This document shows, piece by piece, positions 1 through 14,122 of a stretch of 64,000 nucleotides of DNA (its first letter is position 1; every line of letters starts with the position of its first letter). Where the stretch lies: positions 1,302,001-1,366,000 of the forward strand of contig JAQGEQ010000175.1 in NCBI GenBank assembly GCA_034620365.1, written 5' to 3'. The stretch comes from Pegea sp. RAD2-039. Taxonomy: Eukaryota; Chordata; Thaliacea; Salpida; Salpidae. The translations under genes were made by a program, and so were the position numbers. Below the pieces are notes generated by a model. The model saw only the letters and a list, made by a program, of their open reading frames with translations, was not told the DNA's origin and searched no databases.

Positions 1-26
1 ACACTTGAATGATTGAATTAATATAC

Positions 27-3000
27 CTTATAAACATCAAATCGTTCAATTATTCGGTCAAACATTGTATAAAGGTCGTTTAACATGTTTACTACTTGTA
101 TCGGATTACTATTATGTGAAATTTCGGTAAATCCGACAATATCACTAAAGAATATTGTAACACTTTCATAACTCAAAGGAACAACTTCCTGAAAACCAAG
201 TAAAAGTTTAACAATTTAAAAATCAAGCGTTTATAAATGTTTATAAAACACAAATTGCACTATTTTAGATTTATATATTCATTGTTATTGTAATATACTG
301 TTTGAAATACTTTTTAGTAATTTTAGAAAATTATTTTACCAAAAACTATGAAAAATGTAAAATTCTTTTTAATAAACAAAAATTATTTGATCTTTTTATA
401 AAGATTTATCAGTTAAGTTTCTAAACTGTAAAATAATAAAATATTTATCTTTTATATATTTGAAACACTGTTTTAATTTACATTGCCTCTTTTCAAATTT
501 TCAGCAACCACTTTAGGCAACATTTGGTATAGTAAGTTGTCTGCCCGGTCCTTTTCTGTTTTATATTGATGTGTCCTTTCTTCAACTTTATCTTCTAAAT
601 TCCTGTTATGTTGTTCAAGACGATGTAATAAGCTGTCCACTAAACACTTCTCTCTGTAGTTTAATTTCTTTAATAAAATCTTCCTATTGAAGTTGACTAA
701 ATATTATTAAAGTATCAAATAACCCACCTGAAAATCTTCTTTATTTTCTGATGGATTTCACTAAATGTTGGACGATCTGCTGGGTTCTCCGCCCAACAAT
801 TTCGAATTAAAGATCGGATTTCTGGAAGAACGATTGTTTCGTCATCATCATCCAATGTTGGTCGAAAAGGTTTGCTTTTATTCATTACATTGAGAACCCG
901 ATCATAAATCTCTTTAAAACAATTCACCAGCAATTTGATATTTAACTTTTGCTGTTAGCAAATATAAACTATTTACAATGAAATAAAATTACTTTTTTGC
1001 TAAAGTACATGGGTATCAAACTCGATTTGAATGATAAACCAAATAATAAAAGTAAATATATGATTGATAAATATAAATTATTTGGTAATAAGCGTACTAA
1101 ATATTAAATACATCATAATTCCAGACGGTAAAAATTAATTTCTTTTATCAGCCGTCGCCTTTTACGATACTTTACATACAGATTTTAATCTACAAAAACT
1201 TTAATGATAAAAGTTACAATACTCATTAGAAATTGAAAATATACTCAATGAAGGGAAACTACCTTCGGGCTGGAGATTTTGTCCTGTGTAGAAAACTCCT
1301 CGACGATAAATGATCTCTTGAACAATAACTCCGAAGCTGTAGGTATCTCCTTTTTGTTTTTCTTGTGTACTTAACTTAGCTAAGTGGTGTTGTGTTCTCA
1401 AAACTTCGGGAGCAAACCAAAGTTTGTCTGAAATTTAGAATTCAAATTTCTTTTAAAGGTCAACATCTTTTTACAGTAAGTAATGAAGCTAAGCAGATGC
1501 TCTTAAATGACTACTATTTACTTGGATTAACCTACTAAAAATGTTATTTGAGTTTGTCATGACCAACCCTCTTAATGTCAAAGAATTATTTATGGCTTCT
1601 TGAGCAAGAGTTCTTCAATGTTGATTTAAAAGTATTTGAGAGCAATTGATGATTGCAGTTCAAATATGTTTTTACCGAATAACTTTATAATAATTAACAA
1701 GTCTTGTAAAAGGTCTTTTAAGTTTATTAACCTATAAAAATTATAAAAATAAGAGCAGTTTACAAGTTAGTTTATACTATAATTGTTTATAGCATACTAT
1801 AGTTCTTACTTTCAAATGACTTGTAATAGTTAGAGTTGCTTTCTGAAGACCCTTCTCTAAGTTTATGAAGGCGGAAATCTGTTAACTTCACGATAAATCG
1901 ACCATCAACTAAACAGTTGGAAGATTTGAGATTGCCATGGAATTGAAACTTGCTCCGGTGAATGAACACCATTCCATTAATGATGTCATTTATCAATGAA
2001 TTTCTGGAAATAATTCAATTTGAAAATCAATCACATCTGTTTTGAAGTTTTTGGTTTTAATTTTTTCATGACTTTATACCGCGTGCTTTTTTAGTTGGTA
2101 TCTTCAGATCATGAAAACTTTTTTAGACAAATTTGTCAAGTCAAACTTGGTACAGCTATAGCTTACACTAGAGTCAAGGCACGAAGTTAGATTTACTCTC
2201 CTCATTTACAAAATGCGATAAACACCTTAGATAAATATTTGCTAATGAATTATTGCTATGAACAATTCTCTATAAACTAGTGACCTTTTGTTTTTAGTTT
2301 TTTGTTCTAAGAAGTATTGAATTTTTATTTATTACATAAGCTGTTAAAATGTGAAGAACAAAGTAGCTTTTATTGATTTGTCATAAAGTGCAACAAAACT
2401 AAAACACCTGAAAAAGCTTTTCATATAGGTCTTAAAAAGTTATTGTTATACATTTTTGTCTGTTTTGACATTTTTTTAGCTAATAATATCCAATTAAAAA
2501 ACGAAATCTTAAATCAGCGAAAAACCAACAAAGTTTTTATATTTATGAGTACTAAGAAATTATAATATTTGATTTTTGGATTTGGCTTAAAATTCAGCCA
2601 AAAGCTTTCTTCTTTTAATTCTCCTGTAACTATTAAGTTAAGAGGTTTTTTATTTATTTGCTATTAGTCAATAAAGGAAAACATTTAAAGTTTTTTTTAA
2701 TTAAAAGTTATGTTGTTACAGAATACATTATTATCACTGAAATCGAATATCAACATCAAGATATTCAGTGTTTCCAAATTACTTGAACTATTTATAAAAA
2801 GAACAAGATCGAAAATTAAGTTCTTTACACTCACTTAAAAACGTCATCCATTTCAAAGTCTCCCATACTTTCGACGAGATCTTGTAAAGATCCACGTGAA
2901 CAATATTCAGTGATCATAAAAGGGTTCGGAGGCTGATCATTAGCTCCAAAGAACTTACAAATATGTTGATGCTCGATCGCATACAGCTGAAAATAAACAT

Positions 3001-6000
3001 AATTTTAAACAAGAAGAAAAGATTTTAAGAATTCAGTATAAATATATAAACTAATTTCTAATTTTACTACAAAACTTTAAAAAACGTTTTTTTTTCTGAG
3101 TATTGCCAAGTAATTACATCTTGTAGTTCTTTCTGTATATCTTTATCTGAAGACATCAGACCACAAGTTAGATCTCGAATAGCAACTACTGTGTTGTTGT
3201 ACAAGCCAACATTTGCAAACTTCTGTCGGCTCGGGAGGCCAAAAAGATTAAGAGAGTTTTGACTACCATTTGAAGACTTTATAGAAGATTTCTAAAATAG
3301 AACATAAAGAGTATATAAAGTTGTTACAGATCAAATTAAAGTAATGTATAAGCTTGTCAAAGGTTCAAAAATTAGGATAAGTATTTTATGAAGTTATTTG
3401 TAAGCAAACTAAGTTTTTATTTATGCAAAGCGATCATAATAGTTATTCAAAGCACTTCTACATAGAATAGAAGATAATTCAAAATTATATATTTTAAGGA
3501 TTATCCTATTTTATTAAATAGATTTAATTGCGTTCATTTTTCAGATAACTGCGTCTTAGAGATTTTGTTGACTAGCTTTTTAGTTATTTTTTAAATATTA
3601 AGAGAAACCAACGATAGAACGAGAGCTTAGAGATCCTCTTCTTTCATTTAAACAAGAAATTTTGTTTCTATCAACTCTCCAAGATTCTTTTTGAAGTCTT
3701 TTTTCTTTTAGCATTTTTCTACAAATATATATAAATATTATAATAAGATAATATAAATTATATATATTTTTTCAGTTGTACCACAGATATATCTTGCTGA
3801 TTATAAGATCTTATATAAAAATCATATATCTTATTTATAATTGCAAAAAAAATTAAGATTAATAAAAAATTGTGATAAAAAAATTTAATTTTCTTAAATA
3901 TATAAAAAGAAAGGTCGTATATTCCGACACCAATGTTGAGTGACTTATGTAGATAAGAGTCTTTGTTAAATTGGAAATAATCAAAACTTAGATGAAAATT
4001 TTACAGTTTGAACGATCAATAAATATTTCAGTAAAATTTAATAATTATATAATTATCTACAAATTTGTTGAAATTAACTTAAGTAAGTTTCATTATTTTA
4101 TTTGAATTGGATAACATATTGATAATTTTAAATCACAAAACTTTAAACAAGTAAACAACAGATGATGGTTTAGATAAACTGTGTAAATATCATATTTAAA
4201 TATTTAGGTGAGTATGAAGACAATTCAATTGCAAACAGGTTTATGAAATGCAGAACTACTCAGCATATAATTTAATTAAATTGTTTTTCAGAGCAATCTT
4301 AAAAATGAAATTTTTTAGAATAAGAAACAACCTGAGCAGCAAGATGGTGATCACACAAAAAATAAAGATAACGACCAAACATACAGCAACAACTATTGCA
4401 ACTACTGAAAAACAGAATAGAAGGTTGTCAAGTTAAATAAATATGATTAAATAAAATTAAAATCTATTTAGAAACAGTTTTAATCACTAAAAAAGTTTAG
4501 TCTGTCTACAATCTTCAAACTCTGAAGAGTTACATAACAACGATTTGTTATTCAGCTTTTTGTATGAAGTACAAAATTGTGATCATTTGTAAATTTCTTA
4601 AATAAACAAGAATAGCAGATGCTTCTGTAACACAATTAAGCGAATACTTCAAACTAGGCACGTTTTATCAATAGTTTAAAGCTTTATTTACAGTTTAATG
4701 GCATTCAATATATTATTTTTAATCAAAAACATGTACTTTATCGAAATTGTAAACATTACATAATAAAGTTGTATTACAAAATACCACCAGTACAGTAATC
4801 AAATTCTTAGTGTTTAGTTTATAGTGATAAATCTGGAAAGGGCTTGTTTATTGATAACTGTTTTCATATTTAACATCAGGTCATTGTTTTCAATAATATT
4901 TTACTCTTTAGACATTTCTATATTAAAATTCCAACTGAAACTTAAAACTTTAACTTAGTGCAAAATAAAACAAATTTTCTTTATTTTATCTTTATAAGAA
5001 ATAAATTTTAAAGTTACAAATTTACATTTCGTTTTGACTTTTTCGATTTCATTTATCAAAAAAAAATTGATGACTGTTTACCATAAATGCGAACTAAATA
5101 AACAATAAAACTGAAAGTCATCTGAAAATTTGTAAAAAAAATTTAAAATAGCATCGTACCTGTGATTGAATCGCAAACATATTTCCCACAAGGGGGTATA
5201 TTTACAGGTGCCTTGGGCCCAGGCCAGTCAATTTCCCGGGAAATTGTGAAATTTTTATCGACATTCCATAATATAGCTTCCTAAACAAAATGGTTGACAT
5301 ATTTAAAGTTTAAGCTTTTCTTTACATAATAATAAAGTTTTGACATTTTCAAACATAGCTGTCAGTATAAATATGAAAATAGCTTAAACCAATTATTAAA
5401 ACAAATATTTTGTTATTTTGAGAACTTTTTTTAACACTTTTGAAATGTTTAATAAAATTAAATTATACAATTATTCATTATAAGGATAATTTAATAAATT
5501 CAAAATTTGCATTTATTTAAATAAATAACTAAATAGTGTATATCGTAAATTATTTAAAATGTTCAAACGATCATTAAATAGTTTTTTTTTAAGTCTAGTG
5601 TTTGGTATACGTTTTTTTTTTTTGGTTTGTTTCAGCTTGTACGAAAACAAGTTCCGAAAACATTTTAGAAATAAAGTTGTAATGAATTTGTAGTGATTTG
5701 AATTCATAATTTTTGTCTAGTGATAAATTAACTAATATTAGTTTAAGTTACGTGTGTCTTTTGTGAAATAAATCGCTTAATTGACGTATCTAAATACCTT
5801 TCCTTTTGTTTATCGAAAGTTAGACTTTGATCAATTATTTAACGTCTTTCAGAAGTTTTAAACTCTTTATAATCAAATGTCATTATATAAATATAGTTTT
5901 AAACTACCAGTATTTAAAAAGCATCTAGAAACCATTCTAATAAATAAGTAAAAGTTATTCTTCAAACGAAACGGTAATATTGATTATCTAATAGCGATAA

Positions 6001-8876
6001 ATTCTACTTTTACAATATTGTAAGCAAATCAAATACCTCGAATTGTTTCGTTTCGATATTAAAATCAAATAATGAATAATCTACAGTCCCGGATCCATCA
6101 GAATTGATTTCTAAATTTCTTTCCAAACTTCTAAACTTCTTGTTCCATAAATATTCAGGAACAAAACTTTTTCCATTTTCTATATCTTGTGATCCTTCTG
6201 ATACAGCTCTGATATGAAGTTCAGATGAAATTTTGTTTTTACCATGAGAACGATAAATTGTTCAAAAATTCAATCAGCAATTATTTCATTTAGTTCAATT
6301 AAACAGTTTTCAATCGACTTATAGTCCTAAGGTTTCTTTTAGATCAAACTATATTTGACTTACTGTAGAACTCCTGATAGAAGCATGATGATTGAGTCAT
6401 AGTAAAACGTTATATATGGGTTGACATAGTTAGCAAAATAGAGTTCTTTCTCATTTTCTGGAATGCTTGTAAGAACAGAGTTTGAAAATGAACAAAACTT
6501 TTCGGTGTGAGGAATACTAATACTAGCAACATGAAGTGCTCTAAATGCCTGATTCATTTCTTCTTCTGGTATCTCATCTAGAAAAAGTAATTTGATTTCT
6601 AATTCTATACAGTTTGTAATTTATAATTTTTTAACTCGAAGTACTGCCAATAAATTTTACAATTTCTGTATAATTAAACATTTGCATACATCAACCAACA
6701 CTTAATATTGACTGTAAAACTTTTAAATATTTGCACAAGCTTCCAAAATAAATGTTTATAATATTTGAGTTAATCTCATTTTAATCAAATCATTTAAACA
6801 TTTGTTCATATCTGTTGATGTAAATATTAACAAAAAATCTGAGCATTTGCTTTTACCATCAGCAGTTTCATTTAAACTTGTTTCTCCATTTGGTCGGTCA
6901 TCTACATCACTCCATTTATAAGTTCTGTTGGAATTATATGCATCAAGATAAATAAAAGCAAAATCTCCATTCGTCATCTTGAGATTATGTGCTCTTGCTA
7001 TTACACGCCGCATAGTTTTTCTTCCAACACACCATAAAGAAACTGCAAACCAAGATCTGTTTCCTTACACTGGCTTAAAACTAGTAAAAGCTTTTGTTTT
7101 CACTTCTGGATTGACTGCTAATCTCTTGAAGGATGTTGTTGAGATCACTTTCAATATAAGAATCGTTTTCCTTGTCAATATAAAAGTAATTCTTGCCACG
7201 TTCCCATTTCCGTAGCTGTCGAAATTGTCGAGAAATTCCAGATAAAAGTGGTGAGCAATCTGAATCCTCGCTGTCACTTAAATATGATCCATGACCATTT
7301 CGTCTATAAGATTAAATAGTTAAAGAGTTATACAGTTCTAAGATAAATAAAGTAAATTAAAGCAGAAGTAAATTTACAATGAATAAACTATAGTAGTTGT
7401 ATTCCATTTATATCGATCAAATAATGCAACAAAATAATCTCCAAGTGATTTGGAGGTGATACCAGGACGAACAAGTGAATTGTAGAGGGCATCTGAGGTT
7501 GCTTCGTAAGCAACAGATCTGTAAATAAAAGTTGATGAAAGCTGTTGTTTGATTGCTGATAAAATTGTAGTCTATAAACTATCCTAAGTTTGGTAATAAA
7601 CTGTTAAGATAAACTGATTTTCTTGTAAAAAAAGTTAAAGTCATTGGTGGTTGTCAATAATATGTATAGAGTCTCACATTGAGATTGTCAGTTTGAAATT
7701 AATTTATGTTTTAAGATCTTTTTATTTATTCTTTCTACAAACGCTTCAAATTGTTGTAGAAATTAATCTGTGTTTTTAGAGTGCATGAAATAGATACAAA
7801 ATAAATCAGAGAATATGTTTTGTGTTTCGACTATGAATTCAATCTGTAAAATTAAAGTGAACTTTCAAAAGTTTCAACAAAATAAATAATAAACTCAAGA
7901 TAGCTTTATCAACCATGAAAACTTTAGCTAGAGATTTTTAAAGCAATCATTATGAACGTGATTTTTCTGTAAAATAATTCTCTGAAATGTTTACCACTTG
8001 AAATTTATAAAAAAATAATGGCTAGAAAAAAGATTTTAATAAACATTGAAAGTTTGAAGTTTTGTAATAATATTATTCGAACAAATTAACACAAGTTTAA
8101 AAAAGAGAAAATATATTAACCTTACTCCTGGGAAGATTATTGACCAGTTCCAGTGAGAAGCAAGATGTTCAACATCTTCTGAAGTGTAATCACACGAGTT
8201 TCCCAAGATCACATTGACTTGTTTTGTTTTATTTCTATCTTCATCATCTCTTGTACATTCCTTTATTAACTCTATATCTCTTCGATCGACTAAAGCATTG
8301 CTTGCTAATTTGGAATTGCATTTTGTGTCAATAAAAGTGTAATTGAAAGAAGTTGACTGAAAAAAATAGTTGATAAATATCTAATCAAAAGCTAGATGAT
8401 TATATAATTATATTTGATAGAGTGTTTAATCTGAAATTATTTCGAGAAAATATTTTCATAGAAGAACTGTTAAGATTTATTATAGATATTTTCATTGCTT
8501 CAAAAAATCTTGTTTAAGTTTATCTTTTATTAAACTAAAATCTATCAAAATAGAATATCTTCGATGTAATTATAAATTATATAATTTAATAGTATATAAA
8601 AGCATCTGAAAAGTAAATATATATAATCGTTTTAAAATTTACTTCTAATAAGCATTCAAAGTTGGTGAGATTTAAGACATTTTCATTTATAACATCATTA
8701 AATGCTTCTTTGATTGCTGGTTCGACTTTTCCTTTACTAAATTTGAATTCTTCACCATATGGAACCATAATTGTGATAAAAACATCATATTTGTTTTGTA
8801 TATCACATGTTTTCTGTGGCTTTGTGTAAGTCAGTAATAACATTATACAGACGAGTATTATTTCGAATTTAATCAT
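27..8876 (-). CDS. Membrane receptor guanylate cyclase (natriuretic-peptide-receptor type), 3' end beyond the window
   Basis: Makes cGMP from GTP at the membrane in response to an extracellular ligand. Seventeen exons read leftwards: 8643-8876, 8121-8356, 7378-7518, 7104-7303, 6857-7042, 6364-6577, 6037-6208, 5160-5280, 4332-4404, 3613-3718, 3118-3291, 2835-2986, 1810-2003, 1263-1427, 728-911, 482-683, 27-188, giving 972 codons all in phase. Order: signal peptide (1-20), ligand-binding ectodomain (20-500), juxtamembrane WPGPxxPxxIPPCG, one membrane helix (about 503-525), kinase-homology domain (about 560-850; [26 protein letters not shown]), coiled dimerisation segment ([17 protein letters not shown]) and the start of the cyclase domain (FFSDIVGFT, metal Asp934). 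The rest of the catalytic domain lies left of base 27. The kinase-homology domain has VAIR, HGN and DFR where an active kinase has VAIK, HRD and DFG. The start is the first ATG, directly before the signal peptide. Family certain; ligand unknown. Confidence 0.93.
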
Positions 8877-10715
8877 TTTTTAGTAGTCAATTACTTCTAT
8901 AAAAACAAACCTAAAAAGAAAACTGTTTGAAAAACTTTATCACCAGATAATTTTCTTTTAGTTTGTTTGCTGTTAATTAAAGTTCTACAGAAAAGTTATT
9001 AAAAAAATGTTATTGGTAATTTTCAGGCAAAAATAAATATGTTACCAGCTTCGAAATAATAACTTAATTATATTTCTGAAAAACTGAATTTTTGTAATTA
9101 TATTAGTTTTATAGCAAAATTCATTAAAATTCTTCTTGAAAACAAATTGTCCTAAGCAAGCTTTAGATATTTTGAATTTTAGAAATAACTTCAAAATGAT
9201 TAAACTGAGAGTTTTTTTAATTATCGTTTTTCTGATAATTTTATCTTTTATCAACGTAGATTGAAACGTTTTATTTCCTTATTCAGAAAGTTTTAATTAG
9301 TTTAAATACAGCATTTAAAGATTTTATTTGTAATCTTTTTAAATATAAATTACTATAAAATTTTTGCGAAATAAATGTTTATATGTGCAAATTTTAATCA
9401 TCTGAACATCTAGATATTAAAAATTGTTTTATTTTTATAATTATTGGTTGACATGAACTAATTATTACATATATAACATGAAGCATCAGATTTTGATAAA
9501 GTTTACAAACCATCATCTAATTTTAAATTCTGACTTTAAAATAATCTTATTCCACCTTTTATTTAGAAAAATAATAAAATCAAAAAAAAAACATTTAGAA
9601 TGTCTTTATTTAGACCTGAAATTACTAATAAGTTCTAACTGATCAAATTTTTCAAATATTCTATCACTAAAACTTTCATTCAAAAGTGGAAATTACTTTA
9701 ACATTATACAAACAAACTGAAGTTTATTGTAGCTGTGTTTGCTGACAAATTGCAGGAAGATGAAAACTTCGTAAACACAAAGTATAATCCTTTTTAAACA
9801 GTTTAAATCTCTGTGATTTATTATGACCCATTGGTTGTAAGCTTAATGATTTTTTTTAGTAATTGTAAGCGATTGAAAATATGTACAGAAATTATTAGTT
9901 TTTTAATGGATAGAAAATTTGATAAAAGTTTTTTTATTTTTGAAATAAAGTTGATTTTAGTACTTGCTTGTTTTAACAATTTAAACTTATAAAAAATTAC
10001 TCTGTAAATAAATCCATAAATCTATAAGATCCACCTTTAAAATCTTAATATTTAATCAAAAATAATATTCTAAATACAGAATGAATAATAAGCTTGTTAC
10101 AGTTTTAATACAAATGAAAAAAAAATTATTTTTTAATATTTTATTTCGATTGAACTCAATTTTCAATTGTCTGAAAATTTAAGAAAGATTATCAACTTTA
10201 AATTTCCTTGAATAAATATACTTTTTAAGTTTTCTTTCTGAAGCTAACATAAATCTGATCACAACACATAATTATATGCTCTGATTTAAATCACCCACTT
10301 ATAAAAGAAGACTAATTTAAAGATGGCCAGGAAAAAAAGAAAAAAAAAACTTGTTAAACATTAACGATCTAATAATACTTGGAGGTCATTCGACTCAGCT
10401 GGTTTTATTACTGACACAAATTTTATTAGCGCTGCAATAAATTTGTAATATTAGCTGTTTGATTAAATACTTTTGATAAATACCTGATGACAGCTGGACT
10501 TTTTTATTCTCAATATTTCGGACTTAATTATTTTGGGAAATTTAACTTGTAAGAAAAGTTAATTAAGTTATTTCAAATCGATCTTTTTCAATTTACTTGT
10601 GTTTGTTGGATGCTTTTATTTGATATGTACTGATATATTCGAATGTCTCTCTAACCATCTACGATATTTAAAACAGTAGTTCTCATTTAATCATCAAAAA
10701 ATTAGTATTTATATA
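8877..10715. other. Non-coding stretch upstream of the guanylate cyclase
   Basis: A+T-rich sequence without family-recognisable coding. It must include the 5' flank of the cyclase gene and part of the shared divergent interval facing the HCN gene. I see no defined promoter element that I would call. Confidence 0.5.
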
Positions 10716-10719
10716 TATA

Positions 10720-10885
10720 AGTGCGAAGGAGGGTGCCTAAAGAGAGCACATCTCACTAACACACATTCTCACGAGTTTTTTTTATGGTTTTTCTCAGAAG
10801 TTTATTAATATATCTCCACCTGGGGTCGAACCCGGTACTTCCTAGCTAAGAAGGTAGGTGTAGTAACCACTTCGCCACCAAGCAG
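10720..10885 (-). repeat. tRNA-derived SINE
   Basis: On the minus strand an RNA polymerase III A box (TGGCGAAGTGG, 10867-10877) is followed about 35 bases on by a B box (GGTTCGACCCC, 10822-10832), as in a tRNA-derived SINE head. The part between and beyond does not form a clean tRNA cloverleaf by eye, and the unit runs on into a tail at 10725-10775. That tail recurs at 33150-33195 with only scattered differences (shared core AAGAGAGCAC-TCTC-CTAACACA), showing that it is dispersed. Boundaries are approximate. Confidence 0.7.
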
Positions 10886-12477
10886 GACTTTGTAAGCTTT
10901 CAGCTTCTAAAGATGTTTTGACACCAAAATTTGAGTTTATAAACTGATATTAAAATATATCATCTAAGTAGCTAAAAACACTTATGCCTCAGATATTCGA
11001 ATATATTTTTAATGTATTTCATCACAGCCATTTATTATCATACAATTCCAAAATTGAATAAATGGCATTCTATATTTTGTTGTTTCATTAAACATTACCT
11101 TTTTACACTTTAATAGGGTTGTTAAGTGAACAAAGTTTATGGTTTGGTAATTTAAAGAAATTTTAACTTTTATTTCGTTTGTTTAATAAAATAGAAAATG
11201 TTGCATCATCAAATAGTTGTTAAGCTTCTTCACCTCTCTTGCCCATTTTTGTTACTAAATCAATGGTTTTGAACTTCAACAGTAAGTTTTAATTAACCTT
11301 ATAGCACGTTTGTATATTTGTTAATCAATACCTCTTAGTTTAAACAAATTAACTGAAAGTTAACGGTCCTATACTTTTATACTTTGCTAACAATTAAAAT
11401 CTTATCTTGTTTTTATTTGAATTCGATAAAAAATAATATAAAAATCATATATTTTAAAAATGTGAAAAATATTTAGAAAATTTACTTAATTTTTGGGTTT
11501 ATGGCACAAGTTATAAAAAAAATAACCAATTGTATTTTAAGTGAGATAGACGATAACTCTAGTATGCTTTTTTGAAGTCTGTTTATACCAACTTAAGTTG
11601 CAAATGAAATAAAATAAAACTTTCAGATTGCTTTTTAATTAACCCTTATTATTTATCATAATTTTTGTGAAATCAAATCATAAGTAATTAATTTAATTAG
11701 ATGTAAAAAACCTTGTGAAACATTCTATAGGAACAAAGATAAGTTTCCAGAAATTTTATCACTGATTAACTTGTAAATCTTCAAGTGTATGCCAATAATG
11801 TTTGTTTTCACACTTAAGAATTCATTTCTAATTTCTAAATCTTTAAGAGTAATTGTTGATTGATAATAAAGTTTGCTAAGCTTGAAAACAAGTTAGACTT
11901 TGTATGTGTACTAGAGAAAGTATTGGAAATAGTTTGTACTTCTTATTGTGTAAGTGATTAACTGTTAAAAAACTTGTAATTACTTATTTACATTTTCAAT
12001 TTCTATGCTAGTTCAATTTAAAAACATTTAGAAATACATACTTTATTTTAATGAGTAATAAATAACATTGTAGGTTTTTAATCAGACATTTTTATACAAA
12101 TAAAGAATAAGTCATTTAATAATTCATTAAAAAACTTGAACTTTATTTTCTGTTATAAAAACTTGTTCTATATTGTCACCAATGTATGTTTAGACTGTAT
12201 TAGTATGATGATCAATTAATTTTCAAATGCCTACTTTTATTAACTGATGTTTGATTTACTTTATAATCTAAACTGAAGTGATTAAATCAGTTTATAAATA
12301 GAAGAGTTTTAAAAAATTAAATTAAATCCCAATTATTTCATCTTTCTGATATTATTCGATTTAAGTTTCAGGTTTATTAATAATAAGATTGATAATCAGA
12401 TCTTTTCAATTTTATTCTTTTTTATATTTAATTTGAATTCAAATATATTATTTCTAAAATTCCCACTTTTATCTCTT

Positions 12478-12975
12478 GGATTGAGCAATTTATTAAAGAT
12501 AGACAAGTCATGATTAATAAGACTTCTTCAAGTTTTCTTGAGGCTCTCAGTGGTGCTCCTCAAGGCAGCATTATTGGCCCTCTATATTCAATATTATATC
12601 AATGACATTACTGACTGTTCTACATCACTAAATAATTCTGGAAATTTAATGCTTTTTACCGACGATGCCAAACTCTTCCAGAAATCAGTTCCTTAGTTAA
12701 ACTCAACATCAAATGAATTTTATTTAGGTAAGAATAAAACTTCCTGCTTTTATGTCACCGAAGAATCTCACAAGTCTTAAAATGGACTCACCAAACAAAT
12801 TATTTGTTCAGAATTGGTTCATTAACTTCATACCAAATTCTCAAATTCTTTCTGGATGCTATTAGAGCTTTAAGTCCATCTTAAATTAGTGTTCAACTCT
12901 TCTGTAAGAAGAACTTAACTTAAAAAAGATATTACAAAGCTTGAATCTGTTCAAAGATACTTCATTTAGAAAATT
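12478..12975 (+). mobile_element. Non-LTR retrotransposon (LINE) reverse transcriptase remnant
   Basis: Broken reading frames translate to the conserved fingers and palm of a LINE reverse transcriptase: WIEQFIKDRQ, then a GAPQGSIIGPL block, then YINDI, then FTDDAKLF in place of the usual F-A-D-D-T-K-L, and finally KKDITKLESVQRYF, which resembles the thumb-side motif of CR1/Jockey-like elements. Stops and at least one frameshift separate the blocks, and most of the intervening protein is deleted. The first Asp of the catalytic pair survives, but Ala is replaced by Thr just before it. The element is dead. Confidence 0.75.
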
Positions 12976-14122
12976 ATCTTTTTCTACAGTATTTTTATAA
13001 TCACAGTTTATTGAGTATCTTAGTACTGTATGAATTAGATGATATTTAAGAAATAAAAATTATTTGATGTTTTACCAGCTCTGGAACCAGTTTGTTTATT
13101 TATTAGCTGCTTTAGAAAACTAATTTGATTATAACTTAAAAACACTTCATAAAAACTTTTCCCTTATTATTAAAGTTATTACAGAACCTGCAAAACACAA
13201 ATGTTTAAACAGCTTTTTATGTGTTTATTTTATTTAAAAAATCATTTGCTTTTTATTTTTCAGTAAGCTAAACATTATTAGACAAGATTTATGTTTAATT
13301 AAGAAAATTGAAAGTTAAATTTATCTGTTTCAGGTAAACATATTTTTATAGTTAAAATTGTTTATAGCTGCATTTTTTGATTAATACTTTTTGGAATTAC
13401 ATTTTTATTGAAAGTAAATTAACATTTAACCTTCATTTAATTATTACTATGTTATCTTCTAAAATATATCATCATACAAATTTAAAATTCATCATTTGTA
13501 GTAATAAATTTAAAAAAAATTCATAAAAATTTTATCGTTAAAATTCAGTTAACTTGAGTAATTTAAATAATCATAATTTACAATTCAATAGAAAACTTCA
13601 GGATGGTTTTCAGTTAAAACAAAAATAAATATGGATTTTTTTACTAATCAGCACTTTGAAGAAACCGTAAAATTAACTCAATAACTTCACGGCAGCGTTT
13701 TTGACATAAGTAATGAATCTTTTAAGTTTAAGTCGAAGCAACAATCTTAAGAGCATGAAATATTTACATATCAATTTAGTAGTTTACTGTATGACTTGTT
13801 AAATGATTCATTTATAAGGCATAAGAGTTTGTTTTATGCTGAGAAACACTTTTTTTATTCAACTATTTGTTTATAAAAAAAATTGTAAATAAATAAACGT
13901 TTTGCTTAGAAAAAATAATATTCTGTTGTTATAATAAATTGTAAAAAGTTTCAATATTTGAGTTTCAAAAGATTTTAGAATGTTTAAAACATAAATAAAA
14001 TCAAACAATCGAATAAAATAAGATATTGAAGCGTAACTATACAAATGATTGTGACATCATATCAATTACTCATTCTAGTTATATAAAATTCAAACTTTAA
14101 TGACTCTGTATAAAACGCCGTC
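12976..14122. other. Non-coding 5' flank of the HCN gene
   Basis: A+T-rich with no supported coding. It lies directly upstream of the HCN start and is the likely promoter region. I recognise no discrete elements. Confidence 0.45.

Noticed and set aside
4248-4436. 62-codon plus-strand open frame
   Set aside because: Antisense to the transmembrane exon of the guanylate cyclase, which is firmly supported on the other strand.
5160-9254. A separate small secreted protein at 8586-8876
   Set aside because: This signal-peptide frame joins in phase to the following ectodomain exons, so it is exon 1 of the guanylate cyclase.
10822-10877. A functional tRNA gene
   Set aside because: A and B boxes are good, but I could not fold a complete cloverleaf with an acceptor stem, and the unit continues into a dispersed tail, so SINE fits better.
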